Assembly: GCA_000437255.1 (NCBI GenBank)
Contig: FR899104.1
Span: 208,096 to 253,147, forward strand
Source: Ruminococcus sp. CAG:403
Lineage (GTDB): Bacteria; Bacillota; Clostridia; Oscillospirales; Ruminococcaceae
Reading direction: 5' to 3'
Length of the DNA stretch: 45,052 nucleotides
Below are positions 33,679-40,876 of the stretch, piece after piece. Position numbers and translations under genes: made by a program. The notes beneath the pieces were generated by a model. It was not told the origin of the DNA, searched no databases, and saw nothing but the letters and a program-made list of their open reading frames with translations. The number at the start of each line of letters is the position of its first letter. Position 1 is the first letter of the stretch.

Positions 33679-35037
33679 ATGGCAGGGAAAAGAAAACCAA
33701 TTCTCATTTCAGTCATCGCAGTTGCAGGTGCAGCAGCAGTTGCAACATCCGGTATTTTCATATGGAAGCATCAGCAGTCCTCTCAGGCAGATGGACTTGC
33801 ATATGTCACTTCCCTAAAAGAGATCAATACCGCAGCAGGTTATGGATTCCAGACCTACTATTCCGGTGTTGTAGAATCTCAGGAGGTGACCGAAGTCAAG
33901 GTGGACAGTGAAAAAACGCTGGATCAGGTATTTGTATCAGAAGGCGATTCCGTCAAAGAGGGCACTCCGTTGTTTTCTTATGATGTAACAGCCATGCAAT
34001 TACAACTGGATCAGGGTAATCTGGACATTGAACGCATGCAAAATGAAAATACAACCACCACACAGCAAATTCAGCAGCTGGAAGCAGAAAAACAGCAGGC
34101 AAGTGCGGACGATCAGCTTTCCTACACCACACAAATTCAGTCTCTGCAAACTGATCTTGCCAAAAATGAATATGACATCAAGGTCAAGCAAACAGAAATG
34201 ACCAAGTTGAAAAATTCCATTGAGCACGCAACGGTAACGGCAACCAAGAGCGGAACCATTAAAACAGTTCGGACGAAAGAGCAGATGCAGGCAGACAATA
34301 CGGATGTCATGCTTACCATTTTAGCAGACGGCGATTTCCGTGTCAAAGGAATTGCCAATGAACAGAACATTCAGACCATCTATCAAGAAGAACCGGTTGT
34401 GCTCAAGTCCCGAATTGACGATTCTACCTGGACAGGCACCATTTCCGAAATTAACATGGAGGCAGAAAACAAGCAGAATAACTCCATGGGCTATTACAGC
34501 GATGAAGCCAGCACCAGTTCTTCCTACGCATTTTACATTAAATTGGATACATCCGATGGCTTGATGCTGGGGCAGCATGTGCTGATTACACCGGCGGAAG
34601 GTTCAACCATTGAGAAGTCCGGCATCTGGCTGTATGCCGATTATGTGGTAGATGCTGATACTGATCAACCCTATGTTTGGATTGCTGGTAAAAAGGACAA
34701 GCTGGAAAAACGTTATGTGACACTGGGAGAGCAGGATGCAGCCATGGGAGATGTTGAAATTGCCGATGGATTATCTGGGGATGAATACCTTGCTTATCCA
34801 GCAGAAGACTATCAAGAGGGAATGCGTACCACCACCAGCTATGAAGAATACGAAAAGGAACAGTCGGATTCTAATTCTGATGAGATGCCTGCTGATGGGG
34901 AAGATATTCCTTTCGAAGCGATTGATCCCGATCAGTCGGTGAGCGGAGAGCTGGATCCCGAATTTGATGTGGATCCGGAAGAATCCGCAGAGCAGGATTC
35001 CAGTGCAGATGCTGCACCGGTAGATCCGGAATCATAA
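33679..35037 (+). CDS. HlyD/MacA-like membrane fusion (adaptor) protein 1
   Basis: A membrane helix (residues ~8-28) anchors the 452-residue protein. The lipoyl-like half domain VDQVFVSEGDSVKEGTPLF-type segment (~80-100) is followed by a coiled-coil hairpin (~105-185) rich in Gln and Glu, the second lipoyl half (ATVTATKSGTIKTV), a beta-barrel region and an acidic, Ser-rich tail (last ~65 residues). Adaptors of this type link an ABC permease to the cell envelope. The ABC ATPase gene follows after 12 bases. AGGAAGGAAT precedes the ATG. First gene of a four-gene operon. Confidence 0.87.
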   Translation: MAGKRKPILISVIAVAGAAAVATSGIFIWKHQQSSQADGLAYVTSLKEINTAAGYGFQTYYSGVVESQEVTEVKVDSEKTLDQVFVSEGDSVKEGTPLFSYDVTAMQLQLDQGNLDIERMQNENTTTTQQIQQLEAEKQQASADDQLSYTTQIQSLQTDLAKNEYDIKVKQTEMTKLKNSIEHATVTATKSGTIKTVRTKEQMQADNTDVMLTILADGDFRVKGIANEQNIQTIYQEEPVVLKSRIDDSTWTGTISEINMEAENKQNNSMGYYSDEASTSSSYAFYIKLDTSDGLMLGQHVLITPAEGSTIEKSGIWLYADYVVDADTDQPYVWIAGKKDKLEKRYVTLGEQDAAMGDVEIADGLSGDEYLAYPAEDYQEGMRTTTSYEEYEKEQSDSNSDEMPADGEDIPFEAIDPDQSVSGELDPEFDVDPEESAEQDSSADAAPVDPES

Positions 35038-35049
35038 GGCGGTGAAACC

Positions 35050-35760
35050 ATGCTATTGGAATTGCAAAATATTTGTAAGGATTATATACAGGGAAAAGTA
35101 CCGGTTCCTGTTTTGAAAAATATTTCTCTGTCTGTCGATACTGGTGAATATCTTGCCATTATGGGGCCTTCCGGTTCTGGAAAATCTACTTTGATGAATG
35201 TGATTGGGTTACTGGATCGTCCAACCAGCGGACAGTTCTTATTAGACGGAAAGCCGATGCAAACTTGTACCGATCGGATGCTGTCAGAAATTCGCAATCA
35301 AAAAATAGGGTTTGTTTTTCAGAATTTTAATTTGCTGCCCCGGCAGACTGCATTGGACAATGTTGCATTGCCGCTTTTGTATGCTGGTGTTGGCAAGAAA
35401 GAACGAACCCAGCGGGCAAAAGAAGCGTTGATTCGAGTGGGCTTAGAAGATCGCATCACCTTTTTGCCAACGCAGCTTTCCGGTGGACAGAAGCAGCGTG
35501 TTGCCATTGCCCGTGCCATTGTAAACCATCCGCAGCTGCTGCTTGCTGATGAGCCGACTGGTGCATTGGATACCAAGTCTGGGGAACAGGTTATGGAATT
35601 GTTTCACGGACTGCATGAGGATGGTGCAACCATTGTCATGATTACGCATGAACGGGAAATTGCAGAGCATGCACAGCGTATCCTATATATTCGAGATGGT
35701 ATGCTGGAACAGGAGCCAGAGGAATCAGGAGGGAACTGCCATGAAGAAATTCTTGCGTAA
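35050..35760 (+). CDS. ABC transporter ATPase, MacB/LolD-type
   Basis: This 236-residue cytoplasmic ATPase shows Walker A GPSGSGKST, the Q-loop VFQNFNLLP, the signature LSGGQKQRVAIARAI, Walker B LLLADEP, the D-loop GALD and the H-loop TH. It is closest in pattern to the class that partners FtsX-like permeases (LolD, MacB N-domain). Here ATPase and permease are separate. Its last 20 bases overlap the start of the second adaptor gene, which has its own AGGAGGG, so translation is probably coupled. Confidence 0.95.
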   Translation: MLLELQNICKDYIQGKVPVPVLKNISLSVDTGEYLAIMGPSGSGKSTLMNVIGLLDRPTSGQFLLDGKPMQTCTDRMLSEIRNQKIGFVFQNFNLLPRQTALDNVALPLLYAGVGKKERTQRAKEALIRVGLEDRITFLPTQLSGGQKQRVAIARAIVNHPQLLLADEPTGALDTKSGEQVMELFHGLHEDGATIVMITHEREIAEHAQRILYIRDGMLEQEPEESGGNCHEEILA

Positions 35761-37537
35761 TACCATTTTAATTGCTGGATGTGTTCTGATTGCCGGCGGT
35801 GGAACAGGTGGCATATATTGGTACCGAACCGCAAAAGCCAAAAAGGCAACTGTAAAGGTATATTCTGTTTCTACGATGAAGGACATGTACTGGGGCGATG
35901 AGATTTCTGCACAGGGAACGGTACAGTCTGCCAATGTACAGAAGGTGTTGCTGGACAATCAGTTGATCGTTGAAAAAGTCCTTGTCAAGGAGGGGGATTC
36001 TGTAACCGTTGGAACACCGCTGTTGCAGTATGATACCACTGCTGCGAAGCTGAATGTTGCACAAAAACAGAATGCAGTTGCCATTGCAGAAGATCATATC
36101 CGAACGGCAAACAAGGAATTGAATACCCTGCAAAATCTGCGTCCGTCGGAAGATGCTCCAATCGATGACGGTGGATGGGAACCGGATGATCCGGGATTGG
36201 ACGATTCGGATGAGATTTCAGATTCGGAATCAGAAGAGCCGATTGTAACCACTGCGCCGCCGGATACCCCGATTCTGCCCAATCAGCCGGATGCCTCTAA
36301 ATGCACGGATACCATTCATGCTGTAGCGGAGGCGGTTTCCGGAGATGGAACGGCAGCCAAACCGTATTGGTTTTCCTGCAAAAAAGAGACAGTTGCAACG
36401 ACTGCATTTCTACAGGAATTGCAAAAGGCAGGTGCCTGTGCGGAGCTGTTTGTGTTTGATGGAACAACCTGTCAATATATTTGGTCAATTACCAGTACGT
36501 CTTTCACTGGGAAAACACTGAGTGACTGGGTGGTTGGAAAAGGTATCACCATTGATACAGACGGCAGTATTTTGGTGGACCCGACCGGAACGTATTATGG
36601 CAATTTGAAATTGCCTGCTATGGCTGCCGGACAGCAGACCGATGCAGAGGATTCTCATACGGATTCATCGGATGTCATCGATGCATCTGCTTCTGAAGAG
36701 GATGCATCTGCATGGGATACAGAAGGTCTGACAGATACAGAAGAGGTTGATCCGGATTTTTCTGATTATACGTATTCCGGTTCTACTTCTCTTTATAGTG
36801 ACTATATGTATTCGAGTGCAGAACTGCAAAAGATGATTCGGGACAAACAAAATGAGCTGAAAAAATTAGAGATCGACAAAAAGCAGGCAGACTTGGATTT
36901 GAAGGATGCACAGCAAAAGCAGCAAACCGGACAGGAACTTAGCAAAATTGACGGCGTAGTCACCAAGCTGGCAGCAGATCCGGAAGCCTTGGAAGCAACC
37001 GATCCATTGATGGTCATTCAAGGCGAGGGCGGCGTCAGCATTCAGGGACAAATCAGCGAGATGAACTTAACCAAGCTTGCTGTTGGAGATGTGCTGTCAG
37101 TAACTTCCTGGGAAACTGGCGATGTTGTGGAGGCGACTGTAACCAAGATTGAGACCACGCCGGTTACGGGTGAGGATGTCCTCTCTTACGGGGAAAACCC
37201 GAACAACAGTATGTATCCGTTTCTGGCATCGGTTCAGGATTCCGTCAGCTGGAATGTCGGCGATTCGGTTTCCATTTCCATTTCCAGTACGGAGGAGAGC
37301 GATTCATTCTATCTGCCGGTTCAATATGTTCGACAGGAAGACGGGCAGTATTATGTAATGAAGAAGGATGCACACAACAAGTTGAAAAAGCAGATCGTGC
37401 AGACCGGAAAATTGATTTACGGCGGTTACGAGATTGAAATTAAAGGCGGTCTGACAGAGGATGATTGGATTTGTTTCCCATATGGAAAAACAGTCAAAGA
37501 GGGCACTGCCACACAAGACAGTGACCAGAGCCATTAA
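35741..37537 (+). CDS. HlyD/MacA-like adaptor protein 2 with a large insertion
   Basis: The 598-residue protein has a membrane helix (~8-27), a first lipoyl half (VLVKEGDSVTVGTPLLQYD, ~80-98) and the first arm of a coiled coil (~100-132). Residues ~133-357 form an insertion: an acidic linker, a small folded region with Cys189, Cys213, Cys233 and Cys244, then another acidic linker. The second arm (~358-398) and second lipoyl half (SKIDGVVTKL) follow, then the barrel domain. The insertion is at the tip of the hairpin, where an outer-membrane channel would dock in Gram-negatives. AGGAGGG seven bases upstream places the ATG at 35741, inside the ATPase gene's end. Confidence 0.85.
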   Translation: MKKFLRNTILIAGCVLIAGGGTGGIYWYRTAKAKKATVKVYSVSTMKDMYWGDEISAQGTVQSANVQKVLLDNQLIVEKVLVKEGDSVTVGTPLLQYDTTAAKLNVAQKQNAVAIAEDHIRTANKELNTLQNLRPSEDAPIDDGGWEPDDPGLDDSDEISDSESEEPIVTTAPPDTPILPNQPDASKCTDTIHAVAEAVSGDGTAAKPYWFSCKKETVATTAFLQELQKAGACAELFVFDGTTCQYIWSITSTSFTGKTLSDWVVGKGITIDTDGSILVDPTGTYYGNLKLPAMAAGQQTDAEDSHTDSSDVIDASASEEDASAWDTEGLTDTEEVDPDFSDYTYSGSTSLYSDYMYSSAELQKMIRDKQNELKKLEIDKKQADLDLKDAQQKQQTGQELSKIDGVVTKLAADPEALEATDPLMVIQGEGGVSIQGQISEMNLTKLAVGDVLSVTSWETGDVVEATVTKIETTPVTGEDVLSYGENPNNSMYPFLASVQDSVSWNVGDSVSISISSTEESDSFYLPVQYVRQEDGQYYVMKKDAHNKLKKQIVQTGKLIYGGYEIEIKGGLTEDDWICFPYGKTVKEGTATQDSDQSH

Positions 37538-37551
37538 GGGAGGTGCCGGAT

Positions 37552-38814
37552 ATGTTTGAAAACATTCGTCTTTCTTTTCAGGGGATTTTCTCGCACAAGG
37601 TACGTTCCTTACTGACCATGCTGGGCATTATTATTGGAATTGCCTCCATCATTGCCATTGTTTCCACCATTAAGGGAACCAACGAACAGATTAAAAACAA
37701 CTTGATTGGTGCCGGAAATAATACTGTGACGGTTGCGCTTTATCAGGGAGATATGCAGTATGACTTCACCTATCAGCAAAAGCCAGCATCTGTTCCGGTG
37801 ATTGCAGACAGCACCAAGCAGGAGATTGCCGCATTGGATTCCGTAGAAGCGGTGACACTTTATCGGCAGCGCTCCTACTTTGATAATGTTTATCACAATA
37901 ATACGCAGTTTACCGGAAGTGTATATGGTATTGATGCGGACTATTTTGACACTGCCGGGTATCACATCCAGAGCGGAAAAGGCTTTTGTGCAGCGGACTA
38001 TACGCAGAATCAAAAGGTTGCCATTCTGGATCCGACTGCGGTGCAAAGTTTGTTCCCTGGAGAAGATCCCATCGGACAGGTAATTGATATCTGCGGTGAT
38101 CCGTTTACTGTAATTGGTGTGGCTGTGCAGAGTAGCTCCTTTGAACCGGTCATCAATTCGGAAGAAGATTACTGGACTTATGCAGAAACCAAGAGCGGTG
38201 CAGTTTTTTTGCCAACAGGATCCTGGCCCATTGCTTTTCAATTTGATGAGCCGCAAAACTGTTTGATTCGGGCAGTGGATACAGACAGTATGACGGTTGC
38301 CGGAAAGAAGACAGCAGAATTGTTAAATGCGCATATTCAGAGCACCGGATCAGACAGTGGCGAAACGGTACAGTATAAGAGTGAAAGCACATTGGAAAAA
38401 GCCAAATCCTTACAGGATCTCAGTTCTTCTACCAATACCATGTTGATTTGCATTGCCAGCATTTCCCTGTTAGTTGGCGGAATTGGTGTAATGAACATCA
38501 TGCTGGTATCGGTAACGGAGCGGACACGTGAAATTGGATTGAAAAAAGCAATTGGCGCGAAGAAAAAGCACATTCTGACGCAATTCCTGACAGAGGCTGC
38601 TGTTTTGACCAGCATTGGCGGCGTGATTGGCGTCATCATGGGAATTGTTTTGGCGAAGATTATTGCAAAGGTGGCAGAGGTTCCAGTTGCCATCAGTTCC
38701 GTATCCATTTTGGTTTCGGTGGTCTTTTCGATGGTTGTTGGTATTATATTTGGATTGATTCCATCCATTAAAGCAGCCAACTTGAACCCGATCGATGCTC
38801 TTCGATACGAGTAA
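37552..38814 (+). CDS. MacB/FtsX-type ABC transporter permease
   Basis: The 420-residue membrane protein has one N-terminal helix with the TMLGIIIGIASIIAI motif, a large extracytoplasmic domain (~45-290) and three C-terminal helices, the FtsX/MacB permease plan. SVTERTREIGLKKAIGAKK is the cytoplasmic coupling segment. It completes the exporter with the ATPase and two adaptors. GGAGG lies eight bases before the ATG at 37552; a GTG nine bases earlier overlaps the ribosome site and is rejected. The cargo cannot be predicted; peptides, lipids or antibiotics are handled by relatives. A terminator follows 70 bases later. Confidence 0.92.
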   Translation: MFENIRLSFQGIFSHKVRSLLTMLGIIIGIASIIAIVSTIKGTNEQIKNNLIGAGNNTVTVALYQGDMQYDFTYQQKPASVPVIADSTKQEIAALDSVEAVTLYRQRSYFDNVYHNNTQFTGSVYGIDADYFDTAGYHIQSGKGFCAADYTQNQKVAILDPTAVQSLFPGEDPIGQVIDICGDPFTVIGVAVQSSSFEPVINSEEDYWTYAETKSGAVFLPTGSWPIAFQFDEPQNCLIRAVDTDSMTVAGKKTAELLNAHIQSTGSDSGETVQYKSESTLEKAKSLQDLSSSTNTMLICIASISLLVGGIGVMNIMLVSVTERTREIGLKKAIGAKKKHILTQFLTEAAVLTSIGGVIGVIMGIVLAKIIAKVAEVPVAISSVSILVSVVFSMVVGIIFGLIPSIKAANLNPIDALRYE

Positions 38815-38885
38815 TTGGATAGGGAACTGCTTCGCATCCTTTTCCTTTCTTTTGACCACAAAATTCGTGTGTGAAACAGGCACGA

Positions 38886-38919
38886 AAAAGCGGTTCCGTT
38901 TGAAAATGGAACCGCTTTT
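38886..38919. terminator. Bidirectional terminator between exporter operon and ECF S component
   Basis: AAAAGCGGTTCC (38886-38897) and GGAACCGCTTTT (38908-38919), 10-base loop. It can stop both convergent operons. Confidence 0.9.
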
Positions 38920-38951
38920 ATTGGGTGTGGAAATTTACTTGTTCGATTGAT

Positions 38952-39515
38952 TTAGTGTGAAGGTCGGTAAGCCCGCGGATCAATTCTTCGTAAAAGTGTT
39001 GCCAATGGCAGCACCAAAATGCCTGCTATAACATTGCCGGCACAGTGAACAGCATCCCAGGGAAGTCCAGCGACAATCCAGGCAAGCATTTGCTGAAAAT
39101 TCAATCCAAACAACAATGCTTGTGCCGGTGCATAGAGGGTACCGAACAGAATGCCATGCAATCCGCAGACAAGCGGATACACAATGGCAGCTATTGGTTC
39201 GGGCATATTTTTAGGAAGCAGCATGGTCATGCCCCAAAGAACTGCCCAAAGATAAAGATAGGGAATCCACCACACTGCAAATCCAGCGAACAAGCCATTT
39301 AAGAAAACATAAACATAAATCGGAATAAGTCCTTTGACCCGATAGGCAAGGGTATAGACCATTGTTAGCATACCAAGCGGATGAATGTTTGGTGCCCATT
39401 CCATAATTACTTTGGAACAATACATCAAGGCGCCCAACATGGCAAAGACGGTCATTTCCGATATGGTTAAAGTAGCTCGTTTGGGATGCTTATCCTTCTG
39501 TGTAGGTAAGCTCAT
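38952..39515 (-). CDS. ECF transporter substrate-binding (S) component
   Basis: The 187-residue protein has about six membrane helices. ISEMTVFAMLGALMY is the typical first helix with small residues, and the last helix follows LPWDAVHCAGNVIAGILVLPL, a pattern shared by S components. It would bind a vitamin or precursor and couple to a shared EcfA/A'/T module encoded elsewhere. The specific substrate is not readable from sequence. The DUF4430 lipoprotein gene overlaps its start by 26 bases, and metH lies divergent nearby; both suggest a cobamide or precursor. The start at 39515 follows GGGGAGCACT. Confidence 0.78.
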   Translation of the reverse strand: MSLPTQKDKHPKRATLTISEMTVFAMLGALMYCSKVIMEWAPNIHPLGMLTMVYTLAYRVKGLIPIYVYVFLNGLFAGFAVWWIPYLYLWAVLWGMTMLLPKNMPEPIAAIVYPLVCGLHGILFGTLYAPAQALLFGLNFQQMLAWIVAGLPWDAVHCAGNVIAGILVLPLATLLRRIDPRAYRPSH

Positions 39516-39966
39516 AGTGCTCCCCGTCTGCGATTTCTGTGCTGTCTGCACCAGTCTGGAGGTATTCACCGTCCTTGCTGATTGCCCAGTATGCCTGATC
39601 CTTGTCATAATCTGCCCGGATGCCGTCTACTTCTTTGATGTACAGACCATACTCGCTGTCATCACCGGAAACCAAATCGTTTTCGGTCAGGGCAGTGCCC
39701 AGATTGTCAGCATCGGTATGAACAGTAAATGTGATGGAGTTGTCTTCTGCCTTTACTTCTACCTGGATGGTGGTGCTTCCGGTTCCAACTTCGGTATCCT
39801 CGGTATAAGTTGCAGTCTCCCAAAGGCCACCCAGTTCCTGAGAAGAGGAAGTAGAAGATTCTGCTTTGCTGGAAGAGGAGTCATCTGTCTTTCCGCAGCT
39901 AACGGAGAACAACAGAGAAATGGCACAAATGCCGGCAACAAACATCCATTTGTTTTGTTTTTTCAT
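39490..39966 (-). CDS. DUF4430 (transcobalamin-like) lipoprotein
   Basis: The 158-residue protein has a signal sequence ending in the lipobox-like LLFSVSC-G, followed by a Ser-rich stretch, so it is probably tethered to the outer face of the membrane. The C-terminal half (YGLYIKEVDGIRADYDKD, AYWAISKDGEYLQTGAD, DGEHYELTY) matches the DUF4430 pattern. That domain resembles the C-terminal cobalamin-binding part of transcobalamin and intrinsic factor. AAGG nine bases upstream favours the ATG at 39966; one two codons earlier is possible. It is cotranscribed with the overlapping S-component gene. Confidence 0.75.
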   Translation of the reverse strand: MKKQNKWMFVAGICAISLLFSVSCGKTDDSSSSKAESSTSSSQELGGLWETATYTEDTEVGTGSTTIQVEVKAEDNSITFTVHTDADNLGTALTENDLVSGDDSEYGLYIKEVDGIRADYDKDQAYWAISKDGEYLQTGADSTEIADGEHYELTYTEG

Positions 39967-40034
39967 TTTCATAATCCTTCTTTCTTTTTGCGTTCGTGTC
40001 CGTTTGGAAAAACGGCACGATTTTTTGCTTTTCC

Positions 40035-40063
40035 ATGATAGCATAGTCGAAATGGGTTGTCAA
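40035..40063 (-). promoter_or_regulatory. Promoter of the lipoprotein/ECF operon
   Basis: On the minus strand: TTGACA (40063-40058), 17-nt spacer, TATCAT (40040-40035) preceded by TGC. The leader is about 65 bases; no cobalamin riboswitch box is visible. Confidence 0.75.
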
Positions 40064-40120
40064 GTGTTTTTCGTGAACAGGATAACAGGAATTTTACAAA
40101 AGTTTCCCATGGAGACTGAA

Positions 40121-40149
40121 TTGACATTGCCTACCAGGTGTGGTATAAT
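40121..40149 (+). promoter_or_regulatory. Promoter of the metH operon
   Basis: TTGACA (40121-40126), 17-nt spacer and TATAAT (40144-40149), exact consensus, with TGG before the -10. Confidence 0.9.
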
Positions 40150-40156
40150 ACGTTGA

Positions 40157-40171
40157 GAATCAAAATGATTC
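40157..40171 (+). promoter_or_regulatory. Palindrome at the metH transcript start
   Basis: GAATCA-AAA-TGATTC is a perfect 6-bp inverted repeat beginning seven bases after the -10. It may be an operator or a 5' stabilising hairpin. Confidence 0.35.
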
Positions 40172-40201
40172 GGATTTTCAGTCATCCGGGAGGAATACAG
40201 A

Positions 40202-40876
40202 TTGCAGAAAGGGTACATCAATCGAGAAGAAGTGTTTCGTTATATGGGACATAAAGGCGGTGTCATACCAGACCATATTTTGGAACTTGCAGATCAATGT
40301 GAACAGCAGCTTTTGCAAGTGATGGAACCAAGATATACTTATAAGGTGTTTGATCTGTCAGCCGGCGATACGGGCATCCGGGTTGGCGCAACTCCTTTGT
40401 ACTTGGAAGGAAAAGACATTGCAGCGCATCTGGAGCATTGTACCCGCTGTATCTTTTTCTGTGCCACTTTGTCAGCCGGTGTGGATCGATTGATTCGAAC
40501 CTATGAAGCACGGGAAATGGAAAAGGCAGTCATTACCGACTGCATGGCATCTTCTGCCGTTGAGCAGCTTTGCAACGATGCAGAGGCAGAGATTGAAGCG
40601 CAGTTGGGAAATGCTGTTCATTATACATGGCGGTTTTCGCCCGGATATGGCGATTTTCCGCTTGCGGTGCAGCGGCAGTTTCTGGATCTGCTGGATGCTT
40701 CCAGAAAAATTGGTGTAACGGTAACCGATCGATTGATTTTAATTCCACGAAAATCAGTTACCGCAGTGATTGGAATTTCGGAGAAAGAAATTCCGCAAAA
40801 AAGACGTGGATGCAGCTGCTGCAACATGCGAAAAACTTGTCCGTATAGAAAGAGAGGCGAACACTGTGGATTTTAG
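40202..40876 (+). CDS. Stand-alone methionine synthase activation-domain protein
   Basis: The 224-residue protein corresponds to the C-terminal AdoMet-dependent reactivation domain of MetH: RFSPGYGDFPLAVQRQFLDLL is the signature, followed by IGVTVTDRLILIPRKSVTAVIG. It would help reduce and remethylate inactive cob(II)alamin on MetH. The last ~20 residues carry a Cys-rich tail (CSCCNMRKTCPYRKRGEHC), possibly a metal or Fe-S site. TTG at 40202 is chosen because GGGAGG lies eight bases upstream; the nearest ATG is 14 codons in. The stop overlaps the metH start. Confidence 0.88.
   Translation: MQKGYINREEVFRYMGHKGGVIPDHILELADQCEQQLLQVMEPRYTYKVFDLSAGDTGIRVGATPLYLEGKDIAAHLEHCTRCIFFCATLSAGVDRLIRTYEAREMEKAVITDCMASSAVEQLCNDAEAEIEAQLGNAVHYTWRFSPGYGDFPLAVQRQFLDLLDASRKIGVTVTDRLILIPRKSVTAVIGISEKEIPQKRRGCSCCNMRKTCPYRKRGEHCGF

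Noticed and set aside
39967..40201. Cobalamin or SAM riboswitch between the ECF/DUF4430 operon and metH
   Set aside because: The leaders are about 50-65 bases, too short for either class, and no B12-box or S-box sequence was seen.
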